DNA of 48,224 bases from Nocardia veterana NBRC 100344 (lineage in GTDB: Bacteria > Actinomycetota > Actinomycetes > Mycobacteriales > Mycobacteriaceae). The position numbers and the translations under genes were made by a program. Shown here piece after piece: positions 33,101-43,135 of this stretch (positions are counted from its first letter, which is position 1; every line of letters begins with the position of its first letter). The stretch spans positions 1 to 48,224 of the forward strand of contig NZ_BAGM01000045.1 in NCBI RefSeq assembly GCF_000308855.1, read 5' to 3'. The notes beneath the pieces were generated by a model that searched no databases, had not been told where the DNA came from, and saw only the letters and a list, made by a program, of their open reading frames with translations.

Positions 33101-33436
33101 ATGAGCGATCTGCTGCGATACTGCCTCACCAAGCCGGGCGCCTGGCGCGACGAACCCTGGGAGGGCGATGTGGTCGCGAAGGTCGGCGACAAGATCTTCG
33201 CCTTCGTCGGCTCCGATGCGGTGACGCTGAAATGTGGCCGCAGCCGGCTCGAGGCCGACGAGTTTGTGCACATCTACCCCGATGAGGTCAGCGCATCGGC
33301 CTATATCGGGCGCTACGGCTGGAACACGATTCGGTTGGGGGGAGCGGTGTCCGATGCCGAAGTGCACGAATTGATCGATCAGTCCTACGCCGAGATCGTG
33401 GCGAAACTACCCAAATCCAAGCGTCCGCAGGGATAG
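33101..33436 (+). CDS. MmcQ/YjbR-family protein
   Basis: A 111-residue protein of the YjbR family (SDLLRYCLTKPGAWRDEPWEGDVVAKVGDKIFAFVG, then YGWNTIRLGGAVSDAEVHELIDQSYAEIVAKLPK). The ATG follows GAGGAGG by four bases. It starts 15 bases after the VWA gene, in the same direction. Its relation to the other YjbR protein at 15056-15466 is only at family level; the cystatin-like fold may bind DNA, but the role is unknown. Confidence 0.9.
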   Translation: MSDLLRYCLTKPGAWRDEPWEGDVVAKVGDKIFAFVGSDAVTLKCGRSRLEADEFVHIYPDEVSASAYIGRYGWNTIRLGGAVSDAEVHELIDQSYAEIVAKLPKSKRPQG

Positions 33437-33529
33437 CCGGCGGTCTGCCGCGCGGGTGCGCCACCATCAGCGGCTGTTAAGCACTTCCCAAGCCGGACCG
33501 CCGATCATTCGCGCGTGCCGAGCCCATCG

Positions 33530-33553
33530 GGGGAGTTCGCCGACGAATTCCCC
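33530..33553 (+). terminator. Hairpin in the gap after the YjbR gene
   Basis: GGGGAGTTCG and CGAATTCCCC pair at nine of ten positions with a four-base loop, 94 bases past the YjbR stop and 60 bases before the next gene. No T-run follows. It may end the MoxR-VWA-YjbR transcript. Confidence 0.35.
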
Positions 33554-33612
33554 GCCGCCCATCCGAGCGTCCCCGCGGCGCAACGACGTTCCCACGGGTC
33601 GGAGGCCGTTCG

Positions 33613-34251
33613 TTGAGTGCCGAATCCGACCCGTTCCGGGACGAGGGGGACATGCGCGAGCTGACCGAGGCCGCGATCGCGCGGCTGCGGGCCGACCCCG
33701 CGGCCGCCGAGCGCATGCTGCGGCAGGCGGTCGATATCGGTTCCGGTGTGCTGTCGGATCGGCAGCTGGCCAGGCTGGCCTCGCTCGTGGTCACAGCGGT
33801 CGCCCAGCAGCGCGGCCGCGAGGACGATCTGGCCGCCGCCGCCTTGGCCGCTGCCCACCGCTGGATGGACGTCTCCGCCGCCGACGCCGCCCATCACACC
33901 GTGCTCGCCGCCCGCGTGCATTACCGACGGGGGCGCTACCGGTCGGCCCTGCCGCTCCTCGCGAGTGCGCTGAGCGCTGCGGAACTGCCCTATCCGCCGG
34001 AGGAGATCGCCGTGCTCTACGAACAACTCGGCCACTGCCTGCAGCAGGGCCGTCGGTATCGCGCCGCCGCGCGCGCCTACCGCTCGGGCGCGGCGGTCGT
34101 CGTCGGCCGGTCCCAGTGGGCCGAACTGCACGGTGACCTGGTCGGTGCTGCCGCTCGAGCGGAACTGCGGGCCCGCGGTCCCGTGGCGTGGGTGCGCGAA
34201 GGGGCGGCCGCGCGGTGGCAGCGGTGGACTCACCGCGCTCGACGGCGGTAG
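33613..34251 (+). CDS. TPR-like helical protein of unknown function
   Basis: A 212-residue protein, mostly alpha-helical and rich in Ala, Arg and Leu, with repeated helix-turn-helix units such as [63 protein letters not shown] that suggest tetratricopeptide repeats. TTG at 33613 has GGAGG seven bases upstream; an ATG at 33652 with GAGGGGGA is an alternative. The C-terminus is strongly basic. It stands between the MoxR operon and nadD. No function is assigned. Confidence 0.6.
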   Translation: MSAESDPFRDEGDMRELTEAAIARLRADPAAAERMLRQAVDIGSGVLSDRQLARLASLVVTAVAQQRGREDDLAAAALAAAHRWMDVSAADAAHHTVLAARVHYRRGRYRSALPLLASALSAAELPYPPEEIAVLYEQLGHCLQQGRRYRAAARAYRSGAAVVVGRSQWAELHGDLVGAAARAELRARGPVAWVREGAAARWQRWTHRARRR

Positions 34252-34356
34252 CCGAGGACATCGCCGGGCGGACGCCGCGGCACATCGCAGGACAGTGTGC
34301 GCGGGCGCGATCGGGCGGATCGGCCGACGAGACCGACTCGGTTCGGGCCCGCCCAG

Positions 34357-34362
34357 TAAGCT
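34357..34362 (+). promoter_or_regulatory. Candidate -10 box of a leaderless nadD transcript
   Basis: TAAGCT ends eight bases before the GTG at 34371 and there is no Shine-Dalgarno. This fits a leaderless transcript; no -35 box was identified. Confidence 0.35.
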
Positions 34363-34370
34363 CGGCATTC

Positions 34371-35006
34371 GTGCAAAACACAGGTCGGCGCAAACTGGGC
34401 GTGATGGGCGGTACCTTCGATCCGATCCATCACGGGCATCTGGTTGCCGCCAGCGAGGTCGCCAACCGGTTCGACCTCGATGAAGTGATCTTCGTACCCA
34501 CCGGGCAGCCGTGGCAGAAGTCGTCGCGGCAGGTCTCGCCCGCGGAGGACCGCTATCTGATGACGGTTATCGCCACCGCCTCCAATCCGCGGTTCTCGGT
34601 CAGCCGCGCGGACATCGACCGGGAGAAGGCCACCTACACCGTCGACACCCTGCGTGACCTGCAGAATCAGCATCCCGATGCCGATCTGTACTTCATCACG
34701 GGTGCGGACGCGCTGGCCAGCATCCTGACATGGCAGGATTGGGCGGAACTGTTCGAGCTGGCGAAGTTCGTCGGGGTGAGCCGTCCGGGGTACGAATTGA
34801 ATGTCGACCACCTCGAGGAGCATCTGCGAAATCAGCCGGCCGACGCGGTCACCGTCATCGAGATCCCGGCTCTGGCGATCTCGTCGAGCGAATGCCGTCG
34901 CCGCGCCGCCGAGGGGCGCCCGGTGTGGTACCTCGTTCCGGACGGCGTCGTGCAGTACATATCGAAACGGCACCTGTACGTGCCGGGAGGGAACGGGAAG
35001 GTGTGA
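34371..35006 (+). CDS. nadD: Nicotinate-nucleotide adenylyltransferase
   Basis: A 211-residue nucleotidyltransferase of NAD synthesis, joining nicotinate mononucleotide and ATP. The signature [12 protein letters not shown] near the N-terminus and ISSSECRRR near the C-terminus are both present, and FITGADAL marks the nucleotide pocket. GTG at 34371 gives the mycobacterial length; the frame is open upstream but has no family similarity. rsfS, gpgP and octT follow as in other Mycobacteriales. Confidence 0.95.
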   Translation: MQNTGRRKLGVMGGTFDPIHHGHLVAASEVANRFDLDEVIFVPTGQPWQKSSRQVSPAEDRYLMTVIATASNPRFSVSRADIDREKATYTVDTLRDLQNQHPDADLYFITGADALASILTWQDWAELFELAKFVGVSRPGYELNVDHLEEHLRNQPADAVTVIEIPALAISSSECRRRAAEGRPVWYLVPDGVVQYISKRHLYVPGGNGKV

Positions 35007-35010
35007 GCCG

Positions 35011-35409
35011 ATGACCGCATCAGCGCAAGCGGTGGAGATGGCGCGGGTCGCCGCGCGGGCCGCCGACGAGAAGTTGGCGACCGATGTCGTCGTCCTCGAT
35101 GTCTCCGATCAGCTGGTGATCACCGACTGCTTCGTCATCGCCTCCGCGCCGAACGAGCGCCAGGTCAACGCGATCGTCGACAACGTCGAGGAGAAGTTGC
35201 GTCTCGCCGGGCACAAGCCGGTCCGCCGCGAGGGCACCCGGGAAGGGCGCTGGGTGCTGCTGGACTACGTCGATGTGGTGGTACACATCCAGCACAGCGA
35301 CGAGCGCAATTTCTATGCGCTGGAACGATTGTGGAAGGACTGCCCGCAGGTCGAGGTCCCGGGCCTGGCGGCCCCGGCACCGGCGAGCGGTAGCGGGGAC
35401 CCCGCGTGA
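35011..35409 (+). CDS. rsfS: Ribosome silencing factor
   Basis: A 132-residue RsfS/Iojap protein, which binds uL14 and blocks joining of the ribosomal subunits under starvation. Signature segments are DVVVLDVSDQLVITDCFVIASAPNERQVNAI, GTREGRWVLLDYVDVVVHIQ and YALERLWKDCPQVEV. It starts four bases after nadD, and the next gene begins inside its stop codon. The short Ala/Pro tail is normal for this group. Confidence 0.95.
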   Translation: MTASAQAVEMARVAARAADEKLATDVVVLDVSDQLVITDCFVIASAPNERQVNAIVDNVEEKLRLAGHKPVRREGTREGRWVLLDYVDVVVHIQHSDERNFYALERLWKDCPQVEVPGLAAPAPASGSGDPA

Positions 35410-36110
35410 ACGACAGGCCCGAAGGTGGTGCGGCACCGGCCGGTTCGCGGGCGACGAAGTATCCGGGGGTGCGGCGGCTGATCCTGTTGCGGCACGGGCA
35501 GACCGAATGGAACGCCGTCGACCGCATGCAGGGCCAGATCGACACCGAACTCAGCGAATTGGGCCGTCGCCAGGCGAAAGACGCTGCGCGCGAACTGGTC
35601 TCCCAGGACGCCATCGCGATCGTGTCCTCGGATCTGCGCCGCGCCTACGACACCGCTCTGGCGCTCGCCGAACACAGCGGCCTCGAGGTGGTGCGGGATC
35701 CGCGGCTGCGGGAAACAAGTCTCGGCGACTGGGAGGGCATGGACCATCTCGAGGTGGACGCGCAATATCCGGGTGCGCGCAAGGCCTGGCGGCTCGATCC
35801 CACCGTCACCCCGCCGGGCGGGGAGAGCAAACTCGAGGTCGGCGCCCGCGCGCTGCCGGTGGTTCGCGAACTGTTCGCCGAGCGGGCCGACTGGCCCGGC
35901 CGTACCATCATCCTGGTCGCGCACGGCGGGCTGATCGCGGCCCTGACCGCCGCGCTGCTGGAACTGCCCGAGCACAAGTGGCCGATTCTGGGCGGATTGG
36001 CCAATACCAGCTGGGTGCAGCTGAGCAGCCACGGTCCGGGCATCGAGCAGCCGGGATGGCGGCTGGATGTGTGGAATGCGGCGGCGAAGGTAGCTCCTGA
36101 TGTCCTCTGA
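35406..36110 (+). CDS. gpgP: Glucosyl-3-phosphoglycerate phosphatase (histidine phosphatase family)
   Basis: A 234-residue histidine phosphatase. The RHG motif [12 protein letters not shown] places the phosphorylated residue at His30; [12 protein letters not shown] and [11 protein letters not shown] supply the acid and second histidine. In mycobacteria the gene after rsfS is gpgP, whose product dephosphorylates glucosyl-3-phosphoglycerate in methylglucose lipopolysaccharide synthesis. Position and sequence both fit. It starts with GTG overlapping the rsfS stop (GTGA) and its own stop overlaps octT by 11 bases. Confidence 0.88.
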   Translation: MNDRPEGGAAPAGSRATKYPGVRRLILLRHGQTEWNAVDRMQGQIDTELSELGRRQAKDAARELVSQDAIAIVSSDLRRAYDTALALAEHSGLEVVRDPRLRETSLGDWEGMDHLEVDAQYPGARKAWRLDPTVTPPGGESKLEVGARALPVVRELFAERADWPGRTIILVAHGGLIAALTAALLELPEHKWPILGGLANTSWVQLSSHGPGIEQPGWRLDVWNAAAKVAPDVL

Positions 36111-37170
36111 ACGCTCCTCCGACGACCGGGACGAACCGGTCCGGCAGGTATCCGACGCACTGTTGCGCAAGGCGTCCGAAGGTCCGGTTCGGCGCCTGCC
36201 GGATGCGTTGTTCGGCGGCCCGAGCGTGCCCGCGGAACCGGTCGAGGAATCCGCTGCGGAATCCGGATCTCCGGATGCGGACGAGGACGGCGGTTCCACC
36301 GGTCCGCCAGGGGAACACACGGGGCCGACCGCAACGCCGCAAGCAGCGGTCGACGCCGTCTCCGGAATCGACGAAGCGGTATCCGCCGCGGACTCCGTCC
36401 CCGCTCTCGGCGGGAATACCGAACCGGTTGCCGCATCGGGGAATTCGGACCGGCCGGTGCTGGTCGTGATCGCCGATTCGCTGTCGTACTTCGGCCCGAA
36501 GGGCGGACTGCCCGCCGACCATCCCCGGATCTGGCCGAATCTGGTAGCGGCGGAACTGGATTGGGACGTCGAGCTGGTGGCTCGGATCGGCTGGACCTGC
36601 CGGGACGCCTACTGGGCGCTGATCGGTGATCCCCGGGTGTGGGCAGCGGTCCCGCGCGCCGGCGCGGTGGTGCTGGCGACCGGTGGGATGGACACGCTGC
36701 CCTCGCCGCTGCCGACCGCGCTGCGCGAACTGATCCGCTATGTGCGGCCGCCGGTGCTGCGTCGCCAGGTGCGCACCGGATATCAATGGCTACAACCGCG
36801 ACTGTCGAAACTCGGCCGGCCGGTGGCGCTTCCGCCGCATGTCAGCATCGACTACCTGGAACAATCGCGCCACGCCCTGGCGCAGTTGCGACCCGATCTG
36901 CCCGTCGTCTCGGTGCTGCCCTCGGTACACGACTGCGAGGCCTACGGCCGGGTGCACGCCGGTCGCGAGCCCGCGGTGCGCGCGCTGCGCGAGTGGTCGG
37001 CGAAAACCGGTGTGCCGCTGGTGGATCTGGGGGAGGCCGTGCGGGACGACATCTTCTCGGGTGCGGCGAATCCGGACGGTATCCACTGGGGGTGGGAGGG
37101 CCATGCGGCGGTGGCGCGGGCCATGGTGAAGGTGCTGGCGGAGGTACGCGCGGTCGAGGCCGGTGCATGA
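36100..37170 (+). CDS. octT: Diglucosylglycerate octanoyltransferase (SGNH fold)
   Basis: A 356-residue protein with an acidic, Ser/Pro-rich disordered N-terminus of ~115 residues, then an SGNH-type domain. The nucleophile is Ser127 in [16 protein letters not shown] is the next block, and Asp326 and His329 complete the triad in [12 protein letters not shown]. The mycobacterial gene after gpgP encodes OctT, which octanoylates diglucosylglycerate at the start of methylglucose lipopolysaccharide synthesis. The N-terminal extension looks longer than needed and the real start could be internal. Confidence 0.85.
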   Translation: MSSERSSDDRDEPVRQVSDALLRKASEGPVRRLPDALFGGPSVPAEPVEESAAESGSPDADEDGGSTGPPGEHTGPTATPQAAVDAVSGIDEAVSAADSVPALGGNTEPVAASGNSDRPVLVVIADSLSYFGPKGGLPADHPRIWPNLVAAELDWDVELVARIGWTCRDAYWALIGDPRVWAAVPRAGAVVLATGGMDTLPSPLPTALRELIRYVRPPVLRRQVRTGYQWLQPRLSKLGRPVALPPHVSIDYLEQSRHALAQLRPDLPVVSVLPSVHDCEAYGRVHAGREPAVRALREWSAKTGVPLVDLGEAVRDDIFSGAANPDGIHWGWEGHAAVARAMVKVLAEVRAVEAGA

Positions 37171-37187
37171 ACCGGTCCGGATGAGCC

Positions 37188-38030
37188 ATGGCCGTTGTCG
37201 TGGTGACCGATTCGGCGGCGAGCGTCCCCGCCGAACTGGTATCGGAACTGGGCATCGTGGTGGTGCCGTTGCATGTGCTGGTCGATGATCGAGCCATGTC
37301 GGAGGGCGTCGACGACTGCGAGATCGACTACGGTTCCTCGACGGTGACGACGTCCTCGGCCTCGCCGGGGGAACTGCGCGCGGCCTACGAGCACGCCTGG
37401 GAACTCAGCGCCGGAGACGGCGTGGTGGCGGTCCACATCTCCCGGCAGCTGTCGGCCACCTGGGAGGCCGGCCGGCAGGCGGTGCAGGATATGGACGCCG
37501 GGCACCGGGTGCGGCTGGTGGATTCCCTGAGCGCGGGACTGGGCACCGGCCTGCCGGTACTCGCGGCGGCGCGCCGAGCCCGGGCGGGCGCGACGCTGGA
37601 CGTCGTCTACGACACCGCGGTGGCGGCGGCCGGCCGTTCGCGCACCTTCATCGTCGTCAACCGGACCGAGCAGTTGCGGCGCGGTGGGCGGCTGAGCACC
37701 GCCGCGATGTTCTTCGGCACCGAATTGGTGACCAAGCCGATTCTGCAGATCGTGGACGGCAAACTCGAGCTGCGGGAGAAGGCCCGCACGCGATCCAAGG
37801 CATTCGCGAAACTCGTTGCCGCAGCGGTCGATGCGGCCGGGGACGACGGCGCCGCGGTCGCGGTCCAGCACCTCGGTGCGGCTACCGCCGCCGCGACCGT
37901 CGCGGCGCAACTCGGTGAGCTGATTCCCGGGCTGCGGGAACTGGTCACGGCGGAATTCGGGCCCACGCTCGGCGTGCACGTGGGCGTCGGGGCAGTGGGC
38001 GTGCTGGTCGTGCCGGGCGGTTGCGGCTGA
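37188..38030 (+). CDS. DegV-family fatty-acid-binding protein
   Basis: A 280-residue DegV/FakB protein. MAVVVVTDSAASVPAELVSELGIVVVPLHV is the family start, TTSSASPGE is the fatty-acid head-group loop, and RLVDSLSAGLGTGLPVLAAARRA the central block. FakB proteins present fatty acids to the kinase FakA in Firmicutes; the role in actinomycetes is less clear. It starts 17 bases after octT, in the conserved order octT-degV. Confidence 0.92.
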   Translation: MAVVVVTDSAASVPAELVSELGIVVVPLHVLVDDRAMSEGVDDCEIDYGSSTVTTSSASPGELRAAYEHAWELSAGDGVVAVHISRQLSATWEAGRQAVQDMDAGHRVRLVDSLSAGLGTGLPVLAAARRARAGATLDVVYDTAVAAAGRSRTFIVVNRTEQLRRGGRLSTAAMFFGTELVTKPILQIVDGKLELREKARTRSKAFAKLVAAAVDAAGDDGAAVAVQHLGAATAAATVAAQLGELIPGLRELVTAEFGPTLGVHVGVGAVGVLVVPGGCG

Positions 38031-38043
38031 TCGGTCGGCAGTA

Positions 38044-38064
38044 GCCACCGACAGATACGGTGGC
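38044..38064 (+). terminator. Hairpin after the degV gene
   Basis: GCCACCG and CGGTGGC pair around the loop ACAGATA, 13 bases past the stop. No T-run; a moderate terminator candidate that would separate the gpgP-octT-degV transcript from comEA. Confidence 0.45.
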
Positions 38065-38075
38065 CGGACGTCCTG

Positions 38076-38084
38076 TTGTCCACA
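38076..38084 (+). promoter_or_regulatory. DnaA box upstream of comEA-comEC-holA
   Basis: TTGTCCACA is the exact DnaA-box consensus of high-GC actinomycetes. A weaker copy, CTGTCCCCA, follows at 38095. They lie 70-90 bases before the comEA ATG, suggesting DnaA control of an operon ending in holA. It may instead be a lone chance match. Confidence 0.5.
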
Positions 38085-38165
38085 GGCTGGGCCACTGTCC
38101 CCAGACATTTCGAAAGCCCAGGTCGCGCCGCGGATCTCGGGCCTCGTCCCGCCTAGCGTGACGGC

Positions 38166-39392
38166 ATGGCGCGAAATGAGGAACGGACCCGGCTACGGTG
38201 GCGGCTCGGCGAGGTATCGGCGCGAACAGTGGGCACCCTCGGTCACGACGGCGAGCGGACGGCCGCCGCCGGAGCGTGGGATCTCGCGGAACCTCCGCCG
38301 GCATCGGATAGCCGACATCGGCCTGCGGGGTGGCGCGGTTCCGGCGCGCCGACCCGGCAGACCTCGAGGAGCGCGGGCGGCTCGAAATCAGCGCTGGCCG
38401 CGAAGAGTTCGGGGACCGCCGAGAGCTCGGGATCCGCTCATGCGGCGGCTGCTGCGTCCGCGACCGCCCGGCTCGCACCCGGCGGATCGAGACCGCGCCG
38501 CGGCACCGGCGAACCGCCCTCGGCCGAGGAATACGCCCAGGATTCGTCCGTCGAACCGCCGGCACCGGCTTCGCTGACCGAATCTGCCGAGGGACCACGG
38601 TTTCCGCAATGGCTCAGCGAGCCGGTCGGGTCCGTGACGCTCTGGCAGCGCCTACGTCCGGACCGGTTGCGTGCCGTCCGCGTGGACCCGGGCCGGCGGG
38701 GCGTCCTCGCCTTGGCCGCGGTGGGGGTTGCCGCGGTGATCGTCGCCGCGGCGGCCGCCCACCGCGACGATCCGGCCGCGGCTCCGGTCGCACCCCTGCC
38801 CGCGCTTCGGACCGATGCACCGGAGCGTGCGGCCGCCGCTGCACCGGGTGAGGGCGGTGGCCTCGCCGTGCGAGCCGAACCCGGCGCCCGACCCCCGACG
38901 GTGGCACCCGGTGCCGACGCACCGGTCGGGGCGGACCTGGTGGTGAGTGTGATCGGATTGGTCGACCACGCCGGCTTGCTGCACCTGCCACTCGGCGCCC
39001 GGGTGGCCGATGCCGTCGCGATGGCGGTCGCGCGGGAGGGTGCGGATCTGACCAGCCTGAACCTGGCTCAGCGCCTCGCCGACGGGGACCAGATCGTGGT
39101 CGGGGCGCCGGGGCCCGCGGGCGAACCCCGGCTGGGATCCATGGTCGTTTCCGGCGCCCCGCACGGTGCCGCTCCGGCCGGTGGGGGATCGGCCCCGGCG
39201 CCCAAGGTGAACCTCAACACCGCGAGTGAGCAGGAGCTCGACGGGCTGACCGGCGTCGGACCGACCACCGCCGCGGCCATCCTGGCCTGGCGCAGTCGGC
39301 ACGGCCGGTTCACCAGCATCGACCAGTTGGCGGAGGTGACCGGCATCGGCCCGGCGAAACTGAAGCGCCTCCGGGACCAGGTCACGCTGTGA
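38166..39392 (+). CDS. comEA: ComEA-family helix-hairpin-helix DNA-binding protein
   Basis: A 408-residue membrane-anchored protein. A disordered Ala/Gly/Ser-rich N-terminus of ~170 residues is followed by one transmembrane segment (GVLALAAVGVAAVIVAAAAA), an SLBB-like region (VVSVIGLVDHAGLLHLPLGARVADAV) and C-terminal helix-hairpin-helix repeats (VNLNTASEQELDGLTGVGPTTAAAILAWR, then GIGPAKLKRLRDQV). ComEA receives double-stranded DNA outside the membrane in natural transformation. A TAGCGT box lies seven bases before the ATG, so the mRNA may be leaderless. comEC overlaps the stop (GTGA). Confidence 0.9.
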   Translation: MARNEERTRLRWRLGEVSARTVGTLGHDGERTAAAGAWDLAEPPPASDSRHRPAGWRGSGAPTRQTSRSAGGSKSALAAKSSGTAESSGSAHAAAAASATARLAPGGSRPRRGTGEPPSAEEYAQDSSVEPPAPASLTESAEGPRFPQWLSEPVGSVTLWQRLRPDRLRAVRVDPGRRGVLALAAVGVAAVIVAAAAAHRDDPAAAPVAPLPALRTDAPERAAAAAPGEGGGLAVRAEPGARPPTVAPGADAPVGADLVVSVIGLVDHAGLLHLPLGARVADAVAMAVAREGADLTSLNLAQRLADGDQIVVGAPGPAGEPRLGSMVVSGAPHGAAPAGGGSAPAPKVNLNTASEQELDGLTGVGPTTAAAILAWRSRHGRFTSIDQLAEVTGIGPAKLKRLRDQVTL

Positions 39393-41020
39393 GCACGGGA
39401 TCGGAGGACACCTCCGTGCTCGGGGAGCCCGCGGGGGCGACGGACCCCACCCAGCTGGACGCCCGCCTGTTACCGTCCGCGCTGGCCTGCTGGGCGGTGA
39501 CGATCGTGGCCGTTGCGACGGGCTGGCGGGTGGGCGTCGGAGTTGCTGCGGCACTGGGTCTTTCGGCTGCCGGAGTCGGACTCTGCCTCCTGCGCGGCCT
39601 GATTCGGCCGGGACGTCGGACGCTCGCCTGTACGGTGCTCGCCGCGTTGACCGCGGCCGGCGGGTTCGCGGTGGCCGCCTCCTGGCAGGAGCACCGGGCG
39701 AGTACTCATCCACTGGGCCGGTTACCGGCCGGGACGGTCGTGACCGCGGAGGCGATCAACGGAGATTCGAAACCGTTGCCGGCCCGCTCGTTCGGTGGGC
39801 GCCAGTGGATGATGCGTGCCACCGTCCGGGAGTTCCGTTCCGGCGCGACGACCGTACGCACGCCGGCGGCGGTCACGGTGATCACGCCGGAACGAACCTG
39901 GTCCGAACTGGTGCCGGGACAGCGGGTGGTCTTCCGCGCTCGCGTCGACCGGCCCTGGCGGCACGATCTGACGGTCGCGGTCCTGCGTGCGCAGGGTCCA
40001 CCGAGTGCCGTCGGACCACCCTCGTGGTGGCAATCCGCGGCGGCGACGGTGCGCACCAATCTGGCCGCCGCGGCGCAGCGGGCACTTCCGCCCGACGCCG
40101 CCGGCGTGCTGCCCGGGCTGGTCGACGGCGACATCTCCCACCTGCCAGATCACGTGCGAGCGGACTTCCAGGCCGTCGACCTCACTCACCTGCTGGCCGT
40201 GTCCGGTACCAATGTGTCGATCACTCTGGCCGGTGTCCTGCTGGCCACTCGAGCGTTGACCTTGGACCCGCGGTGGAGCGCCGCGGCCGCGGGGCTGGCG
40301 CTGCTGGGGTTCGTCGTGCTCGCACGTCCCTCCCCGTCGGTGCTCCGGGCCGCGGTGATGGGGTCGATCGCGGTGCTCGCGCTGTTCACCGGGCGACGTA
40401 AACAGGCGTTGCCGGCGCTGTGCGCGGCAGTTCTCGTCCTGACCGGAATCTGGCCGCAGTTGGCGGTGGATATCGGATTCGCCCTGTCGGTATTGGCCAC
40501 CGCCGCCCTCATCCTGCTGGCGCCGGTCTGGTCGGCGTGGCTGGAACGCCGCGGTTGGCCGGGACCGGTGGCCGAGGCGTTCGGGGTGGCGGCCGCCGCG
40601 TTCGCGATCACCACGCCGATCATCGCCGCACTCACCGGACATCTCAGCGGTGTGGCGATCGTGGCGAATGTGCTGGTCGAACCGGTCGTCGCCCCGATCA
40701 CCCTGCTCGGCGTGATCGCCGCCGGGGTGGCGTGGATATCGCAGCCCGCCGCGGTATGGGTGCTCGATCTGGCCGAACCGTTCCTGTGGTGGCTGCTCGT
40801 CGTCGCCGAACACGCGGCAGCACTGGGCATTTCGCTTCCGTTGCCGACCGGCGCGACCGGCGCCCTGCTGGCCGCCGGACTGGTCGCCGTCACGGTGGCC
40901 GCGCTCGGTGTGTTCGGCACGCGTCGAAGACCGAAGCCCCGGGTGTCGGGCCGGGCCTCGGCCCACCGCACGCCGGGCCTTCCGAACGTGTCGCCGGGCA
41001 CCCGTAGGATCGTGCCGTGA
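39389..41020 (+). CDS. comEC: ComEC/Rec2-family membrane channel protein, without metallo-hydrolase domain
   Basis: A 543-residue polytopic membrane protein. DUF4131-like and competence domains are recognisable: [28 protein letters not shown] is the conserved ComEC core, and [27 protein letters not shown] follows. It ends soon after the last helices, about 200 residues shorter than full-length ComEC, and lacks the C-terminal metallo-beta-lactamase domain; mycobacterial homologues are also short. It starts with GTG in the comEA stop and overlaps holA by four bases, so translation of all three is coupled. Confidence 0.9.
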   Translation: MSTGSEDTSVLGEPAGATDPTQLDARLLPSALACWAVTIVAVATGWRVGVGVAAALGLSAAGVGLCLLRGLIRPGRRTLACTVLAALTAAGGFAVAASWQEHRASTHPLGRLPAGTVVTAEAINGDSKPLPARSFGGRQWMMRATVREFRSGATTVRTPAAVTVITPERTWSELVPGQRVVFRARVDRPWRHDLTVAVLRAQGPPSAVGPPSWWQSAAATVRTNLAAAAQRALPPDAAGVLPGLVDGDISHLPDHVRADFQAVDLTHLLAVSGTNVSITLAGVLLATRALTLDPRWSAAAAGLALLGFVVLARPSPSVLRAAVMGSIAVLALFTGRRKQALPALCAAVLVLTGIWPQLAVDIGFALSVLATAALILLAPVWSAWLERRGWPGPVAEAFGVAAAAFAITTPIIAALTGHLSGVAIVANVLVEPVVAPITLLGVIAAGVAWISQPAAVWVLDLAEPFLWWLLVVAEHAAALGISLPLPTGATGALLAAGLVAVTVAALGVFGTRRRPKPRVSGRASAHRTPGLPNVSPGTRRIVP

Positions 41021-41988
41021 CCGATCACCTCGCTGCCCTGCATCTGGTACTCGGTGAGGAGGAATTGCTCATCGAACGGGCGGTCGCCTCGATCGTGGCG
41101 CGGGCACGGGCCGCCACTTCCGACCCCGACGCGCTGCCGGTGGATCGGCTGCGGGCCGGCGATGCGAGTTCGGCCGAATTGGCCGAACTGCTGAGCCCGT
41201 CGCTGTTCGCCGAGGATCGGGTGATCGTGCTCGAGTCCGCGGCCGAGGCGGGGAAGGATGCGGTCGCGTTGATCACCGCCGCGGCGGGCGATCTGCCCGA
41301 CGGAGTGGTTCTGGTGGTGCTGCACACCGGCGGCGGTCGCGCGAAGGCGCTCGCGCCCGCGCTGCAGAAGGCCGGTGCGCAGGTGCACAGTTGCGCCAAG
41401 ATCACCAAGGCGGCCGAACGAAACGAGTTCGTACGCAACGAATTTCGCACGGCGGGGGTGCGGATCTCCGCCGAGGTGGTGCAGGCGGTGGTCGAGGCCG
41501 TGGGGTCGGATCTGCGCGAGCTGGCGGCGGCCTGCTCGCAGCTGGCGGCCGATACCGGCGGCAAAGTGGATATCGCGGCGGTGCGGCGCTATTACTCCGG
41601 GCGCGCGGAGGTCACCGGTTTCGAGGTCGCCGAACTCGCCGTCGCCGGCGATCGCCCGGCCGCGATGGAAGCCCTGCGCTGGGCCACCGACCGCGGGGTG
41701 CCGGCCGTACTTCTTGCCGACGCCCTGGCCGATTCGGTGCATACCATCGCCCGAGTCGGCTCGGCCGGTCGCGGTGACCCGTTCGCTCTGGCCTCCCAGC
41801 TCGGGATGCCGCCGTGGAAGGTGAAGAAGGCACAGGCTCAGGCACGCGGTTGGAACGCCGCCACCATCGGCACCGCGCTGCAGGTGGTGGCTGCCCTGAA
41901 TGCCGACGTCAAAGGCGGTGCGGCCGATACCGATTACGCCCTCGAACACGCCCTGGCGCGCATCCTGGACCTGCATTCCGCGCGCTGA
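41017..41988 (+). CDS. holA: DNA polymerase III subunit delta
   Basis: A 323-residue clamp-loader subunit that opens the beta clamp. [19 protein letters not shown] is the family start, [13 protein letters not shown] and [13 protein letters not shown] follow, and the C-terminal helical part ends in [25 protein letters not shown], a strong HolA mark. GTG at 41017 lies in the last codons of comEC. The order comEA-comEC-holA-rpsT is widely kept in actinomycetes. Confidence 0.94.
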   Translation: MTDHLAALHLVLGEEELLIERAVASIVARARAATSDPDALPVDRLRAGDASSAELAELLSPSLFAEDRVIVLESAAEAGKDAVALITAAAGDLPDGVVLVVLHTGGGRAKALAPALQKAGAQVHSCAKITKAAERNEFVRNEFRTAGVRISAEVVQAVVEAVGSDLRELAAACSQLAADTGGKVDIAAVRRYYSGRAEVTGFEVAELAVAGDRPAAMEALRWATDRGVPAVLLADALADSVHTIARVGSAGRGDPFALASQLGMPPWKVKKAQAQARGWNAATIGTALQVVAALNADVKGGAADTDYALEHALARILDLHSAR

Positions 41989-42015
41989 CGGCGCCGGCGT
42001 CCCGCGCAGACGCGA

Positions 42016-43083
42016 CTATCGGCGGTTGTGCGCGATGATCTCGCCGACCAGTGCCGGGCCGGGGAAATCCATCATCACGACGCCCGCCGAGATATCGGGA
42101 CGACCCCGCAGGTAGTCGAGGGCGCGCTGATTCTCGAAGGTCGCGTAGCGATCGGGAAATTTGCTCGGGTCGGGTACACCGGAGGCCGACAGATAGTCCA
42201 TCGACAGCACGGTCCCGCCGTGGGCGGCGATCGAGCCGAGATGGGTCGCGACGGCCGCCCATTTGTCCTCCCGGCTCGGCCCGTTCCACATGTCCTGCAC
42301 ATCCAGCGGCAGCCCGCGCTGATCGATGCCGTCGGCGCACAACACCACCAACTGTCCCCGCACGTCCCCTATCCGCGGTATCGCCGCGCGGCCGATCGCC
42401 GCGGGCCGCCAGACACTCCGATGGGCGTTCAGATAGCGATCGATCAGCGCCGAGTCGGGGGGCCGGGATTCGGCATCGGAACACTGAAAAGGCTTGCCGT
42501 CGTTGGTGCATTCGGCCTTGAGCCGCATCAGCACGAGCTCGTGCGGATGCCGGGACAGGAACTGCTCGGTCGCCTCCAGCACCCGATCCAGATCCACGTG
42601 CTGCGAGAAACCGCCGTGCTGGACGGTCAGCTCGCCTGCCTCGTCGCGTCGCACACGGATGTCGAGTGCGCGGACACCGGCTTCGAGCTGCGTGCCGAGG
42701 GTGCGTATCGAGGCGCAGCCGGGATCGGCACATCCGGAGTCGAATGTCTCCTGGGTGACCACCGCCGGTCCGGCCTTACCGCCGTGGATCGACATCGTGT
42801 CGTGGGTACCGGGAACGGAGAGGGCACTGATCGGCAGGTCGTCGGGTAGCGCACTCATCCAGTCGGGATTGTGTGCGGTGTCCAGGCGGCCGGTGGCGCC
42901 GGTATCCGCCCGGGGCAGGCCCGCGGCCTCGGTGTCCGGCGTGGCCGATGCCGGGACCGACTGTGCCGCGGCGACCGGCTGTGCCGCCGGCGGCATCGCT
43001 CGACCACAGCCGCTCAGGACGGTGCCCACCAGTACGGCGACAGCGACGACCGGAAACGACTTCGTGCGAAACTCCCCACCCGA
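42016..43083 (-). CDS. Lipoprotein of the phosphatidylinositol-specific phospholipase C (PLC X domain) family
   Basis: A 355-residue protein from the GTG at 43083. The N-terminus has a lipoprotein signal with lipobox LSGC, so it should be exported and lipid-anchored. After a Pro/Ala linker, the domain starts with SALSVPGTHDTMSIHGG, where a His in VPGTHDTMS matches the first catalytic His of bacterial PI-PLC, and VRALDIRVRRD supplies the Asp/Arg block. It could cut phosphoinositides or related glycolipids. The start is uncertain, since no good Shine-Dalgarno precedes it and the frame is open to TTG at 43137. It faces holA. Confidence 0.82.
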   Translation of the reverse strand, partial: SGGEFRTKSFPVVAVAVLVGTVLSGCGRAMPPAAQPVAAAQSVPASATPDTEAAGLPRADTGATGRLDTAHNPDWMSALPDDLPISALSVPGTHDTMSIHGGKAGPAVVTQETFDSGCADPGCASIRTLGTQLEAGVRALDIRVRRDEAGELTVQHGGFSQHVDLDRVLEATEQFLSRHPHELVLMRLKAECTNDGKPFQCSDAESRPPDSALIDRYLNAHRSVWRPAAIGRAAIPRIGDVRGQLVVLCADGIDQRGLPLDVQDMWNGPSREDKWAAVATHLGSIAAHGGTVLSMDYLSASGVPDPSKFPDRYATFENQRALDYLRGRPDISAGVVMMDFPGPALVGEIIAHNRR

Positions 43084-43135
43084 CACCCGATTACGGTAGC
43101 CGACGGGAACGTGGTGGCCAAACGGAGCCAACGAC

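Noticed and set aside
33437..33612. tRNA or small RNA gene in the gap
   Set aside because: No cloverleaf or conserved TTCNANNC arm was found; only the hairpin listed above.
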